A stretch of DNA of 64,000 nucleotides, from contig NZ_QZVR01000008.1 in the NCBI RefSeq assembly GCF_003660455.1, positions 124,001-188,000 of the forward strand, given 5' to 3'. Below are positions 52,785-62,252 of this stretch, piece by piece (within the stretch, counting starts at the first letter, position 1; every line of letters starts with the position of its first letter). Made by a program: the position numbers and the translations under genes. This DNA comes from Nocardioides ferulae (GTDB taxonomy: Bacteria; Actinomycetota; Actinomycetes; Propionibacteriales; Nocardioidaceae). The notes beneath the pieces are model-generated. The model was not told the DNA's origin and did no database searches. It saw nothing but the letters and a program-made list of their open reading frames with translations.

Positions 52785-53216
52785 GTGGTGACCTCCTCCG
52801 CCGTCCGCCTGGTCGACCTCCGCGAAGACCCCCTCGACGTGGCCGAGGTGCTGGCCGCCCTCGACGACGACGCGGCCGGTGGGCTCACGCTCTTCGTCGG
52901 CCGGGTCCGCGACCACGACCACGGGCTCGGCGTGACCGGGCTCGACTACTCCGCCCACCCCACCGCGCTCGAGCGGCTCCGGGAGGTCTGCGAACGCGTC
53001 GCGGAGCAGTACGACGTGCACGGCGTCGCGGCGGTGCACCGGGTCGGCACCCTCGCGATCGGCGACGCCGCCGTGGTGATCGCCACCACCGCCGCCCACC
53101 GCGGCGAGGCCTTCGACGCCTCCCGCGCCCTGATCGACACCCTCAAGGCCGAGGTACCGATCTGGAAGCACCAGCGGTTCGCCGACGGCACCGAGGAGTG
53201 GGTCGGCTCGCCCTGA
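52785..53216 (+). CDS. moaE: Molybdopterin synthase catalytic subunit MoaE
   Basis: The 143-residue protein transfers sulfur from MoaD to precursor Z in molybdopterin synthesis. Family marks are LFVGRVRDHDHG, LDYSAHP and the C-terminal PIWKHQRFADGTEEWVG, with the conserved Lys128. No other moa gene is near, but the cofactor is needed by the CoxL-like hydroxylase in this window. It starts at GTG 52785 or 52788, 33 nt from the divergent metalloprotease-like gene. Confidence 0.93.
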   Translation: MVTSSAVRLVDLREDPLDVAEVLAALDDDAAGGLTLFVGRVRDHDHGLGVTGLDYSAHPTALERLREVCERVAEQYDVHGVAAVHRVGTLAIGDAAVVIATTAAHRGEAFDASRALIDTLKAEVPIWKHQRFADGTEEWVGSP

Positions 53217-53271
53217 GGGCGCACGGCGCGGCTCCCCGGCGAGGTGTCACCGCCCGCCTACCCTGACGGAC

Positions 53272-53562
53272 GTGGAGATCCTGCTCTGGCTGGCGCCGCC
53301 CGCCGTCGTCACGCTCGTGGCGATGGCCTGGGTGAGCTGGCTGGGCCGGGAGGGCCGGGGTGAGGTCGATCGCGACGTCGCCGTCCGGCGCCTGGGCGAG
53401 GCGATGCGCAGGCCGATGCCGGACCGCGCGCCCGCTCCGCGGCGTCCCCGTGAGCCCAGCACCGGGCTGGCGGTGCGTCCCTCGCGGGCACGGCCCGCCG
53501 CCCCGCCGTCAGGACGGCCGGGCCGGCGCGGTGACGACGAGGTGCGCCGGCGCGCGTCCTGA
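53272..53562 (+). CDS. Small membrane protein with basic C-terminal tail
   Basis: The 96-residue protein has one N-terminal hydrophobic helix (about 4-24) and then an Arg/Pro/Ala-rich disordered tail. The GTG start at 53272 is used. Such proteins often precede the PDZ-Lon gene in actinobacteria. No domain is recognised; the tail might contact the cell wall or nucleic acid. Confidence 0.55.
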   Translation: MEILLWLAPPAVVTLVAMAWVSWLGREGRGEVDRDVAVRRLGEAMRRPMPDRAPAPRRPREPSTGLAVRPSRARPAAPPSGRPGRRGDDEVRRRAS

Positions 53563-53613
53563 GCCTTCCGCCCTCGCCCGAGCCAGGTTGGCCGGGAATG
53601 AGAGAGTGACGCC

Positions 53614-54660
53614 ATGACGCAGCGGACCCTCGCCGGCCTTCTGGCCGTGCCGTTGGTCATCGGTCTGCTCGTGGCCGCGTTCACCCAGCCGCTGCCCTAC
53701 GTCAGCTACGAGCCGGGGCTGACCGTCGACATCCTCGACAGCAACGGCGAGAGCGAGATCATCACGGTCGTGGGGGAGCAGACCTACCCCGACGAGGGCG
53801 AGTTGCGGATGACCACCGTCTACGTGTCGCGGCCGCGGGCCGAGGTCAGCCTGATGGAGCTGATGGGCGACTGGATCAGCCGCGACTCCGCCGTCTACCC
53901 CTACTCCGCGGTCTACGACGAGGACGAGACCCCCGAGGAGAGCGAGCAGGAGGGCGCCGCCGAGATGGTGTCCTCCCAGGACACCGCGATCGCGGTGGCG
54001 CTGACCGAGCTCGGCTACGACGTCGAGCCCGGCCCCTCGGTGCTGCTGATCGAGCAGGGCGCTCCGGCCGACGGGCCGCTGCAGGTGGGCGACGTCTTCT
54101 TGGCGGTCGCCGGGGAGGAGGTGGCCACCGCCGACGCGCTGGTCGCCGCCATCCAGGCCGCGCCGCCCGGCGAGCCGCTGCGGTTCCGGGTGCTGCGCGC
54201 CGGCAAGGAGGTCGACGCGGTCCTCACCCCGCGCCGCAGCGACGGCAAGGCGCAGATCGGGGTGCAGGTCGGCACCAGCTACACGTTCCCGTTCCAGGTC
54301 GACGTCAACGTCGACCCCGCGATCGGCGGGCCCAGCGCCGGGCTGCTGTTCGCCCTGGGCGTCTACGACAAGCTGACGCCGGGGTCGCTCACCGGGGGCG
54401 CGATCGTCGCCGGCACCGGCACGATCGCCCCGGACGGCTCGGTGGGGCCGATCGGCGGCATCCAGCAGAAGATCGCCGCCGCCCGCGACGCCGGGGCCGA
54501 GCTGTTCCTGGTGCCGCCCGACAACTGCGAGGAGGCGCTCGGCGCACCCCGCGACGACGTGGTGCTGGTCCGGGCCGCCACCATGCACAGCACCGTCGAG
54601 GCCATCGAGGCGTGGGCCGAGGACCCCGACGCCGACCTGCCCAGCTGCACGGACCAGTGA
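53614..54660 (+). CDS. PDZ-domain Lon-like membrane protease
   Basis: The 348-residue protein has an N-terminal transmembrane helix (7-24), a periplasmic-side PDZ domain (roughly 125-205, VEPGPSVLLIEQGAPADGPLQVGD) and a C-terminal Lon-type Ser-Lys protease domain. Catalytic Ser241 is in GGPSAGLL and Lys286 in GGIQQKIAAARDAG. The whole protein faces outward except for its short N-terminus, as in the YlbL family. It probably processes envelope proteins. It is followed by the PPA1309 and UPF0182 genes, a conserved actinobacterial order. Confidence 0.92.
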   Translation: MTQRTLAGLLAVPLVIGLLVAAFTQPLPYVSYEPGLTVDILDSNGESEIITVVGEQTYPDEGELRMTTVYVSRPRAEVSLMELMGDWISRDSAVYPYSAVYDEDETPEESEQEGAAEMVSSQDTAIAVALTELGYDVEPGPSVLLIEQGAPADGPLQVGDVFLAVAGEEVATADALVAAIQAAPPGEPLRFRVLRAGKEVDAVLTPRRSDGKAQIGVQVGTSYTFPFQVDVNVDPAIGGPSAGLLFALGVYDKLTPGSLTGGAIVAGTGTIAPDGSVGPIGGIQQKIAAARDAGAELFLVPPDNCEEALGAPRDDVVLVRAATMHSTVEAIEAWAEDPDADLPSCTDQ

Positions 54661-54712
54661 TCGAGAACCAATGATCGAGGACAGATGACGAGCCCCCGCG
54701 GGAGTGAGAGCG

Positions 54713-55357
54713 ATGAGTGAGCCGGACGCCGGTCAGGTCGGTGACGCGCTGCGAGCCACCGACGCCGGCGACTTCGAGGTCGACCCGGCGCTGGCCGCCG
54801 CGGTGCTCGAGATCGAGTCGCACCTGGCCGACAGCGGCTGGGACCAGCCGGCCCGCCTCTACGCGCTGGTCGAGACCGCGCAGCTGGTGCGGCACGAGCC
54901 GGCCCTGGCGGCGGCGATGGGCCTCGACGCCTCCTCGGAGCAGGGGTCGCTGACCCCGGTCGAGCAGGACCAGCTGACCCCCGACCAGCCGTTGGAGCAG
55001 GTGCTGGAGCAGATCACCTGGCCCGAGGGCGTCAGCGGCTGCGCGGCGGTGGTGGAGCGGCTGGTGCTGCCGCCCGAGGCCGACGCGCAGATGCCCGAGG
55101 ACCCCGACGAGGCGGCCCGGTTCGCCGCCGAGCACCCCGGGCGGCAGGAGGTCCGCATCGTCGCGGGCGCCACCCGTGCGGGGTCGACGTACTGTGCCCT
55201 GAGGCTGCGGGCCCACGACGACGACCAGTCGGTCGTCGGCGGCGCCGACCTGGTGCCGGGGCTGTTGACCCTGCTGGCCGCGACCCTCGAGGACGAGCCG
55301 TCCGGCTCCGCCACCCCAGCCGACCGCACGACGCCGACAGAGGAGACACCTTCGTGA
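54713..55357 (+). CDS. PPA1309-family protein
   Basis: The 214-residue cytoplasmic protein matches the PPA1309 family. Visible features are FEVDPALAAAVLEIESHL at the start, LEQITWPEGVSGCAAVVERLVLPP in the middle and DPDEAARFAAEHPGRQEVRIVAG followed by the family-typical YCALRLRAHDDD. It is usually encoded between the PDZ-Lon and UPF0182 proteins. Function unknown. ATG 54713 is preferred to GTG 54704. It overlaps the UPF0182 gene by four bases. Confidence 0.85.
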   Translation: MSEPDAGQVGDALRATDAGDFEVDPALAAAVLEIESHLADSGWDQPARLYALVETAQLVRHEPALAAAMGLDASSEQGSLTPVEQDQLTPDQPLEQVLEQITWPEGVSGCAAVVERLVLPPEADAQMPEDPDEAARFAAEHPGRQEVRIVAGATRAGSTYCALRLRAHDDDQSVVGGADLVPGLLTLLAATLEDEPSGSATPADRTTPTEETPS

Positions 55358-58300
55358 GCGAGCTGTTCGACGACGGGCCGCGCGATACGCCACCCCCGGC
55401 CGCTCCCGGGCCGAGCCGGCGCTCCCGCGCCCTCGTGATCACCGCGGTGGTGCTGGTCTTCGGGTTCTTCCTGTTGACCACGTTCTCCGGCATCTGGACC
55501 GACCGGCTGTGGTTCCAGGCCGCCGACTACGGCAACGTCTTCAGCACGCTGTTCTGGACCCGCACCGGCCTCTTCCTGCTGTTCGGGCTGCTGATGGCGG
55601 CGGTGGTGGGCGCGAACATGTACCTCGCCTACCGGTTCCGGCCGCTGTTCCGCCCCCACTCACCGGAGCAGACCGGCCTGGACCGCTACCGCGAGGCGGT
55701 CACCCCGATCCGGGCGTGGCTGCTGCTGGGCACCTCGCTGCTGCTGGGCGTCTTCGCCGGCACGTCGGGCGCGGGGGAGTGGCGCGCCTACCTGCTGTGG
55801 CGCAACGGGGTGCCGTTCGGCACCGAGGACGAGTTCTTCGGCCGCGACATCGGCTTCTACGTCTTCGACCTGCCGTGGCTGCACTTCCTGGTCGACTTCG
55901 CGATGGCGGCCACCGTGATCGCGCTGATCGCGGCCGCGGTCGTGCACTACCTCTACGGCGGCATCCGGCTGCAGACCTCCCATGACCGGCTCTCGGGCGC
56001 CGCGCAGGCGCAGCTGTCGGTGCTGCTGGGCGTGTTCGTGCTGGCCAAGGGTGCTGACTACTACCTCGACCGCTTCGACCTGGTGAACCAGGGCGGTGCC
56101 CTGATCACCGGCATGACCTTCACCGACGACAACGCGGTGCTGCCGGCGAAGAACATCCTGATGGGCATCGCGGTGATCTGCGCGGTGCTGTTCTTCCTCA
56201 ACGTGTGGCGCCGCACCTGGCTGCTGCCGTCGGTGGGACTGGCGCTGCTGGTGCTCTCGGCGATCCTGCTGGGCATGATCTGGCCAGGCATCGTCCAGCA
56301 GTTCCAGGTCAAGCCGTCCGAGGCCGACAAGGAGTCCGCCTACATCGAGGCGAACATCCGCGCCACGCGCGCGGCGTACGACCTGGCGGACGTGGACGTC
56401 GTCGACTACAGCAGCGAGGCCGATCTGGACGGCGACCAGCTGGGCGCGCTCGACCGGGCCACCTCGTCGGTGCCGCTGGTCGACCCGCAGCTGGTGCGGG
56501 CGGCGTTCGAGCAGCGGCAGCAGGTGCGTGCCTACTACTCGGTGGCCGACGTGCTCGACGTGGACCGCTACGAGATGGACGGCACCGACCGGGCGCTGGT
56601 GCTGGGCGTGCGCGAGCTCGACCAGGACGGCATCTCCGAGACCGACCGCAACTGGAACAACCTGCACACGGTCTACACCCACGGCAACGGCGTGATCGCC
56701 GCCTACGCGAACCAGCGTCCCGAGGACAACTCGGTGCAGCTCGACGCCGAGGACACCGACGACGACGAGGCCGGCATCGTGTGGGCCGAGGGCAACCAGG
56801 CCGGCCAGAGCGACCTGACCGAGATCACCGGCGGCTACGAGTCGCGGGTCTACTACGGCGAGCAGAGCCCGGAGTACTCCGTGGTCGGCAAGGTCGACGA
56901 GGACGACCGCGACGTCGAGCTGAACCTGCCGGTGTCGGGGTCGGCTGACGAGGCCGGCACCACGACGACGTACGACGGCGGCGGCGACGTGGAGCTCGGC
57001 GGCACCTTCCGCAAGCTGATGTATGCGATCAGGTACGGCGAGCCGAACTTCCTGCTCTCGGAGCGGGTCAACGACAACAGCCGGATCCTCTACCACCGCC
57101 ACCCCAAGGAGCGGGTCGAGAAGGTCGCGCCGTGGCTGACCGTCGACGCGGACCCCTACCCGGCGATCGTGGACGGCCGGATCGTCTGGATCCTCGACGG
57201 CTACACGACGACCGACCGCTACCCGATGTCGCAGCGTGAGTCGTTCCAGGAGATGACCGACGACTCGCTCGACACCGGTTCCACGCTGCGGGCGATCCCG
57301 ACCGACGAGATCAACTACATGCGCAACGCGGTGAAGGCGACGGTCGACGCCTACACCGGCGACGTGGTGATCTACGAGTGGGACACCGAGGACCCGATCC
57401 TCAAGGCGTGGCGCAGCGCGTTCCCGGGCACGGTGGTCGACAACGAGGAGATCCCCGACTCGCTGATGGAGCACCTGCGCTACCCCGAGGACCTGTTCAA
57501 GGTGCAGCGCTACCAGTTCGCCCGCTACCACGTCACCGACCCGGGCGACTTCTACCAGGGCAACAACCGGTGGGAGGTGCCCGAAGACCCCTACCAGCGG
57601 GGCAGCCTGCAGCCGCCGTACCGGCTCTTCGTGGACGAGCCGGGTGAGCTCGACGGCGAGGGCACCTTCTCGCTGACGTCGGTGTTCGTGCCGCGCGGCA
57701 AGAACAACCTGGCGTCGTTCGTCTCGGTGGTCGCCGATGCGAGCAGCGACGACTACGGCAAGATGAGCGCGCTGCAGCTGCCGAACGAGCAGACGCCGGG
57801 CCCGGGCCAGGTCGCGAACGAGTTCGCCTCCGACCCCGAGGTCGCCGACACGCTGGCGCAGTTCAACCGCTCCGGCGCGCGGCCCGTCTACGGCAACCTG
57901 CTGACGCTGCCCGTGGGCGAGGGACTGATGTACGTGCAGCCCGTGTACGCCGCGCGCGAGGTGTCGGAGTCCAGCTTCCCGGTGCTGCGCTACGTGCTGG
58001 TCAAGTACGGCGGCGACATCGGCTTCGGCACCACGCTGCGCCAGTCGCTGGCGAACCTGCTCGGTGTCTCCGCGGAGAGCGGCGGCAACGGCGGCAACGA
58101 CAACGGCGGGCAGGGCGGCGAGGAGCCGACCGGCACCGTCAACCAGCAGATCAGCAGCCTGCTCGACCGCGCCGAGACGGCGTTCGACCGGGCGGAGGAG
58201 CTGCTGGCCGAGGGCGACCTGGGCGGCTACCAGGAGCAGGTCGAGTTGGCCCAGGAGTACGTCGCCGACGCGATCGCCCTGGCCGAGGCCCGCGACGCCG

Positions 58301-58410
58301 GGGGCAGCGCGCCCGACACCGGCGAAGAGGACCCGGAGACCGACGGTGCCACCGACGAGCCGACCGACGGCGAGACGAGCGAGGAGCCGACCGAGGAGCC
58401 CAGCGAGTAG
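55354..58410 (+). CDS. UPF0182 family large membrane protein
   Basis: The 1018-residue protein has a hydrophobic N-terminal third with about seven transmembrane helices, then a large external domain. The domain includes conserved NWNNLHTVYTHGNG, EINYMRNAVKATVDAYTGDV and PDSLMEHLRYPEDLFKVQR. The C-terminus is an acidic Glu/Thr/Asp-rich disordered tail of about 45 residues. UPF0182 proteins are universal in actinobacteria but remain functionally uncharacterised. GTG 55354 overlaps the previous gene. The gene ends just before the initiator tRNA gene. Confidence 0.92.
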   Translation: MSELFDDGPRDTPPPAAPGPSRRSRALVITAVVLVFGFFLLTTFSGIWTDRLWFQAADYGNVFSTLFWTRTGLFLLFGLLMAAVVGANMYLAYRFRPLFRPHSPEQTGLDRYREAVTPIRAWLLLGTSLLLGVFAGTSGAGEWRAYLLWRNGVPFGTEDEFFGRDIGFYVFDLPWLHFLVDFAMAATVIALIAAAVVHYLYGGIRLQTSHDRLSGAAQAQLSVLLGVFVLAKGADYYLDRFDLVNQGGALITGMTFTDDNAVLPAKNILMGIAVICAVLFFLNVWRRTWLLPSVGLALLVLSAILLGMIWPGIVQQFQVKPSEADKESAYIEANIRATRAAYDLADVDVVDYSSEADLDGDQLGALDRATSSVPLVDPQLVRAAFEQRQQVRAYYSVADVLDVDRYEMDGTDRALVLGVRELDQDGISETDRNWNNLHTVYTHGNGVIAAYANQRPEDNSVQLDAEDTDDDEAGIVWAEGNQAGQSDLTEITGGYESRVYYGEQSPEYSVVGKVDEDDRDVELNLPVSGSADEAGTTTTYDGGGDVELGGTFRKLMYAIRYGEPNFLLSERVNDNSRILYHRHPKERVEKVAPWLTVDADPYPAIVDGRIVWILDGYTTTDRYPMSQRESFQEMTDDSLDTGSTLRAIPTDEINYMRNAVKATVDAYTGDVVIYEWDTEDPILKAWRSAFPGTVVDNEEIPDSLMEHLRYPEDLFKVQRYQFARYHVTDPGDFYQGNNRWEVPEDPYQRGSLQPPYRLFVDEPGELDGEGTFSLTSVFVPRGKNNLASFVSVVADASSDDYGKMSALQLPNEQTPGPGQVANEFASDPEVADTLAQFNRSGARPVYGNLLTLPVGEGLMYVQPVYAAREVSESSFPVLRYVLVKYGGDIGFGTTLRQSLANLLGVSAESGGNGGNDNGGQGGEEPTGTVNQQISSLLDRAETAFDRAEELLAEGDLGGYQEQVELAQEYVADAIALAEARDAGGSAPDTGEEDPETDGATDEPTDGETSEEPTEEPSE

Positions 58411-58504
58411 CCCCGCGAGCAACCGGGTCGTCCCGGCCGGCAGCCCCGGCCGGGACCCCGGATTTGGACCGCTGGGGACCCTCCGGTAACGTTGGGTTCA
58501 CCGA

Positions 58505-58578
58505 CGCGGGGTGGAGCAGCTCGGTAGCTCGCTGGGCTCATAACCCAGAGGTCGCAGGTTCAAATCCTGCCCCCGCTA
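58505..58578 (+). tRNA. Initiator tRNA-Met (CAT)
   Basis: A full cloverleaf is present: acceptor arm 58505-58511 with 58571-58577, anticodon CAT in CTCATAA and T-loop TTCAAAT. The anticodon stem has three stacked G-C pairs (GGG/CCC), and position 1 (C) does not pair with position 72, both marks of initiator tRNA. CCA is not encoded. It is followed by a strong terminator and marks the border to a block of metal-related genes. Confidence 0.95.
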
Positions 58579-58585
58579 CTGAAAA

Positions 58586-58623
58586 GTGGCCCGTGGCCTG
58601 CGGAAACGCAGGACACGGGCCAC
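58586..58623 (+). terminator. Terminator hairpin after tRNA-Met
   Basis: GTGGCCCGTG (58586-58595) pairs with 58614-58623 and CCTGCG (58597-58602) with 58607-58612 around a GAAA loop, followed by TCTTCATTT. It is a two-part stem separated by single mismatches and will end plus-strand tRNA transcripts. Confidence 0.8.
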
Positions 58624-59096
58624 TCTTCATTTGAACCATTCTGGCTTGTGTCGCGCTTTGTGACCCGAAAACCCCCTCTGCAGCGGGGTCCGGTGCCGGG
58701 TTCGCCACCTGGATTCAGCCTGGGTGGTCGTCGCCAACGGCTGCGGTGGCCTTCGGCTGTGTCTGGTTTCGGGCGCCGAGGAGGACGGCGGCGAGGATGG
58801 GGTTGATGAGCTCGGGCCAGAGCGAATCGGGCATATGAGCTCGATGTCGTCGACCTGTGAAAAGGGCCGTCCTGGACTATGACGCGCGACGTTGTCGCGC
58901 TGCGGACACGGCTCGTTGGAACTCGGGGTCGTTGTGAAGCGTTCGCAGCCGACGTCACAAGCGGTCTTCCTTCTTGACGAGTGCCGATGGCACGTGATCG
59001 CTCCTCGGATCCGGCGGCGCTGCCTGCCCTCGCAGCGGCAGGACCACTGGTGCCTGGCTGGCGGCCGGGTGTGCCAGTCCCTAGCCTCAGGAGGCG
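58624..59096. other. 473-bp region with no convincing gene behind the tRNA
   Basis: No recognised gene is present. One short minus-strand frame, 58715-58834 (39 residues, MPDSLWPELINPILAAVLLG), has a hydrophobic middle but no family match that I know. Base composition is visibly less GC-rich than the preceding genes (for example GCATATGAGCTCGATG). That suggests foreign DNA and would fit a tRNA-adjacent integration border. An AGGAGG ribosome-binding site at the end serves the next gene. Confidence 0.4.
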
Positions 59097-59525
59097 ATGA
59101 CTCTTGCCGACCGCCCCTTGCCGGGAGCCGTGAAGACGCGGCTTCCGCGGGTTGTGCTCCTGTGCGCAGTCGCACTAGGAATCGTCGGCATGCACGGGCT
59201 GGCGTCCGGGCCGGACTCCGGTGAGCACGTGGGGCACCACGCCGCCCCGGCCATGATGATGACCACCGACACCACCGTGGGCGTGGTCGCGTCCCACGGC
59301 GTCGTTGCCGGGGACGAGGCCCCACCCGCGGATGACGGGGGGCTGCTCGCGCTGTGCCTGATGGTGCTCACGCCCGGTCTGGCGCTGGGCTTGTGGATCT
59401 TCGCCACCGCGGCACGGGGCGGAGGATGGCGTCTGCCGCGTCTAGTGCCGTGGGTCGTCGCCGCGCTCGACGTGGCGGGGCTGCCACCGCCGTTCGAACG
59501 AGGGCTGACCGTACTCCGGATCTGA
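59097..59525 (+). CDS. DUF6153-like membrane protein
   Basis: The 142-residue protein has two transmembrane helices (about 18-36 and 85-103). A His/Met-rich loop between them (EHVGHHAAPAMMMTTDTT) could bind copper or another metal. This layout corresponds to actinobacterial DUF6153, often found near copper genes. ATG 59097 follows GGAGG. It is the first gene of the metal-related block. Confidence 0.65.
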   Translation: MTLADRPLPGAVKTRLPRVVLLCAVALGIVGMHGLASGPDSGEHVGHHAAPAMMMTTDTTVGVVASHGVVAGDEAPPADDGGLLALCLMVLTPGLALGLWIFATAARGGGWRLPRLVPWVVAALDVAGLPPPFERGLTVLRI

Positions 59526-59604
59526 TCAGGCACACCGGCGCACCACCCGCATGGGTCCGGTGCCTCTGTCCTGCCCTGTCATTCGATCCCTTTGGAGTAT
59601 TCGC

Positions 59605-60477
59605 ATGTGCGCGGCGCGCAAATCGCTGAGTCTGTCTTCTGGTCTCCCTCTGGTGGTCGGCCTCTCCATGGCCGCGGCCTTGCTCGCCGGCTGCAGCTCT
59701 GCGGAGAACCCGACCGCCTCCAACGCCGCTGCGGCCGGGGAGGAGTTCGGCCATATCCACTCTCTCGACGTCAACCCGGCGGACGACAGGCTCTTCGTCG
59801 CGAGTCATCACGGGGTGTTCGCCCTCGGCGCCGGCGGGTTCGAGCGTGTGGGGGAGGAGAGTTTCGACGCGATGTCGTTCACCATCGCCGGCCCGGACCG
59901 CTTCCTGATGAGTGGTCACCCCGAGCCAGGCGCCGGCGGACCCGCGCACTTCGGACTCTCCGAGTCGACAGACTCCGGTCGGACGTGGAGATCGCTCTCG
60001 CTGGAAGGCGAGGCGGACTTCCACGCGCTCGAGGCGGCCGGTGACCGCGTGTACGGGGTCGACTCCCAGAGCGGGCGCCTCATGTCCACCGAGGACGGCA
60101 GGCGATGGCGCGACCTGGGCCCGTTGCCCGCCGCCGACGTGGCCGCCCATCCAGGTAACCCCGATCTTGTGCTGCTCACCGATGCCAGCGGTTCGCTCGT
60201 CCGACTCCAGGTCTCCGGGTCTCCCGAGCTCGTGCAGTCCGCGCCGCGGTTGTTGCTCCTGGACTGGGACAGCGAGGACCTGCTGGTCGGGGCCGGCCCC
60301 GAGGGGTCGGTCTATCGCAGCGACGACAGTGGGGACTCGTGGCGGGAGGTGGGATCACTCCCGGACGTGCCTTACGCGCTGACCGCCACCGAGTCGCGGT
60401 GGTATGTCGCCACGGAGGGTGGCGTTCTCGTGTCCACCGATGCTGGTGCCTCGTGGTCCGAGGTCGGTCGCCCATGA
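59605..60477 (+). CDS. BNR/Asp-box-repeat lipoprotein (F510_1955 glycosylhydrolase-like family)
   Basis: The 290-residue exported protein has a signal peptide with lipobox LLAGC. It then has a beta-propeller-like fold built from Asp-box repeats: STDSGRTWRS, STEDGRRWRD, SDDSGDSWRE and STDAGASWSE. It matches the family labelled F510_1955 glycosylhydrolase, seen with copper-resistance genes in actinobacteria. Catalytic residues are not evident, so a sensing or scaffold role is possible. ATG 59605 follows TTTGGAG. It overlaps the next gene by four bases. Confidence 0.72.
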   Translation: MCAARKSLSLSSGLPLVVGLSMAAALLAGCSSAENPTASNAAAAGEEFGHIHSLDVNPADDRLFVASHHGVFALGAGGFERVGEESFDAMSFTIAGPDRFLMSGHPEPGAGGPAHFGLSESTDSGRTWRSLSLEGEADFHALEAAGDRVYGVDSQSGRLMSTEDGRRWRDLGPLPAADVAAHPGNPDLVLLTDASGSLVRLQVSGSPELVQSAPRLLLLDWDSEDLLVGAGPEGSVYRSDDSGDSWREVGSLPDVPYALTATESRWYVATEGGVLVSTDAGASWSEVGRP

Positions 60478-60701
60478 TCGCGTTGTTCTACGGAGTGGTG
60501 CTGGTCCTCGGCGTCGTGCTGCTGGTGGTGACGGCGGTGCGGGTGCTGGTCGGAGGCCTCGAAGGCGGTTCGGGGCGGCCTGGCCGGTCGGGCGGGACGG
60601 GTGGTGCGCGACAGATCCTTGAGGAGCGGTACGCGGCGGGCGAGCTGAGCACGGAGGAGTACCAGCACCGGTCGCGCGTCCTGAAGGAGGGGCAATCGTG
60701 A
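60474..60701 (+). CDS. SHOCT-domain small membrane protein
   Basis: The 75-residue protein has one N-terminal helix (LFYGVVLVLGVVLLVVTAV) and a C-terminal SHOCT motif (QILEERYAAGELSTEEYQHR). SHOCT proteins often accompany oligomerising or copper-related proteins; exact role unknown. Its start overlaps the lipoprotein stop (ATGA), and its stop overlaps the GTG of the multicopper oxidase by four bases, so all three are cotranslated. Confidence 0.85.
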   Translation: MIALFYGVVLVLGVVLLVVTAVRVLVGGLEGGSGRPGRSGGTGGARQILEERYAAGELSTEEYQHRSRVLKEGQS

Positions 60702-62164
60702 AATCGATCAGCCGGCGCGCGGCTCTGACGATGGGCGGTGCCGGCCTGGTGGGCGCCGTCGTCGGTGGCTCGGGCCTGTGGCGGGAGCTGTCCACCTCGG
60801 TCCTGGACCCCGTCGCCGGGGAGCGGTTCACCGAGCCCGAGGTTCTCCGGAGCGCCGGGGGTCTGCTGGAGGTACGGCTGGAGGCTGCGCTGGGCAAGCA
60901 CGAGGTCGCCGGACGCGAAGCGACGACCCTGGGCTACAACGGTGGCGTGCCGGGTCCCACGTTGCGGCTGCGACCGGGCGACACGGTGCGGGTGGAGCTG
61001 GTGAACCGGCTCGATCGGGTCACGAACCTGCACGTGCACGGGCTGCACGTCTCACCCGAAGGCAACGGCGACAACGTGTTCGTCGCTGTCGAACCGGACC
61101 GGGCGCATCGGTACGAGTATCGGTTGCCCGACAACCATCCACCAGGCGTGTACTGGTACCACCCGCACCACCACGGCACGGTCGCGGACCAGGTGTTCGG
61201 CGGACTCTACGGCGCCATCATCGTGGAGGACGACGAGGAGATCCCCGTCGACCGGGAACGGGTCATGGTCGTCTCCGACATCAACCTGGACTCCGGTGGC
61301 TCACTGGTCCGCCCGTCCACCATGGAGCAGATGATGGGCCGAGAGGGTGAGCTCGTCCTGGTCAACGGTGCCGCCAAGCCGGACCTCAAGGGCCGCTCGG
61401 GGGAGCGTGAACGGTGGCGGATCATCAATGCCTGCACCGCCCGCTACCTCGCGCTGAGACTGCCAGGACAGCGCGCCCGGGTTGTTGGCCGCGACGTGGG
61501 TCGGCTGCCCCGGGACACGGCGTTGGAGGACGTCGTGCTCGCGCCCGGGAACCGGCTCGACCTGGTGGTCGACCTTTCCGAGGGAGGCGGCGAGCTCACC
61601 GCGATGCCGGTCGACCGCGGCGGCATGATGGGCCAGATGATGGGCGGGGGCCCGAGGCCAGGGAGTGGCGGTGCGGTGACCCTCGCCCGCTTGAGCGTTT
61701 CCGCGGGCGGCAACCGAGCCGCGGGTGGGATTCCGCCTGGCCCGGCTGTCCGCGACCTGCGTGACGCTGACGTCGATGGTCGTCGGTCGATCATCTTCCA
61801 GATGGGCATGGGCGGGATGATGGGCGGCGGCGAGGGTCCGATGAGCTTCACCTTCGACGGTGAGGAGTTCGACGCCGACCGGATCGACCAGCAGGTGGGG
61901 ATGGGCACGGTGGAGGAGTGGACCATCGGCAATGACAGCCCGATGGATCATCCCTTCCATCTGCACGTGTGGCCGATGCAGCTGCTGGAGGTCGACGGCC
62001 GCGAGCTGTCTGAGCCGGTCTGGCTCGACGTCGTGAACGTCCCCGCCCGAAGCCAGGTCAAGGTCCGGGTCGCGTTCGAGGACTTCGGCGGTCGGACCGT
62101 CTACCACTGTCACATCCTCGACCACGAGGACCGGGGAATGATGGGCACCGTCCTGGCCAGTTGA
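60698..62164 (+). CDS. Tat-exported multicopper oxidase (CopA/CueO-like)
   Basis: The 488-residue enzyme oxidises Cu(I) or another metal or phenolic substrate. A Tat signal is at the N-terminus (ISRRAALTMGGAG). Copper ligands are NLHVHG near 110-115, WYHPHHHG near 153-160, HPFHLH at 418-423 and HCHILDHEDRGMM at 470-482, the last with the type 1 His, Cys and axial Met. Two Met-rich loops (GMMGQMMGGG, GMGGMMGGGEG) resemble Cu(I)-binding loops of CueO-type oxidases. It starts at GTG 60698. Together with the SHOCT, BNR and DUF305 genes it indicates copper detoxification. Confidence 0.92.
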   Translation: MKSISRRAALTMGGAGLVGAVVGGSGLWRELSTSVLDPVAGERFTEPEVLRSAGGLLEVRLEAALGKHEVAGREATTLGYNGGVPGPTLRLRPGDTVRVELVNRLDRVTNLHVHGLHVSPEGNGDNVFVAVEPDRAHRYEYRLPDNHPPGVYWYHPHHHGTVADQVFGGLYGAIIVEDDEEIPVDRERVMVVSDINLDSGGSLVRPSTMEQMMGREGELVLVNGAAKPDLKGRSGERERWRIINACTARYLALRLPGQRARVVGRDVGRLPRDTALEDVVLAPGNRLDLVVDLSEGGGELTAMPVDRGGMMGQMMGGGPRPGSGGAVTLARLSVSAGGNRAAGGIPPGPAVRDLRDADVDGRRSIIFQMGMGGMMGGGEGPMSFTFDGEEFDADRIDQQVGMGTVEEWTIGNDSPMDHPFHLHVWPMQLLEVDGRELSEPVWLDVVNVPARSQVKVRVAFEDFGGRTVYHCHILDHEDRGMMGTVLAS

Positions 62165-62210
62165 CCTCGTCGGCGGTCGCCGCCCAGAGCGGGCCGCCTG
62201 CCAACACAGC

Positions 62211-62227
62211 GGAGCCCTCGGGGCTCC
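62211..62227 (+). terminator. Short GC hairpin between multicopper oxidase and second SHOCT gene
   Basis: GGAGCCC-TCG-GGGCTCC forms a 7-bp stem with a 3-nt loop, 46 nt after the oxidase stop. No T-run follows, so it may be only a weak terminator or an mRNA stabiliser. Confidence 0.35.
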
Positions 62228-62252
62228 AGAATCGGAAAGAGAGGTGAGACCC

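Noticed and set aside
58560-58958. 132-residue minus-strand frame overlapping the tRNA gene
   Set aside because: It covers the tRNA and terminator, is Arg/Pro/Ser-rich and has no recognisable domain.
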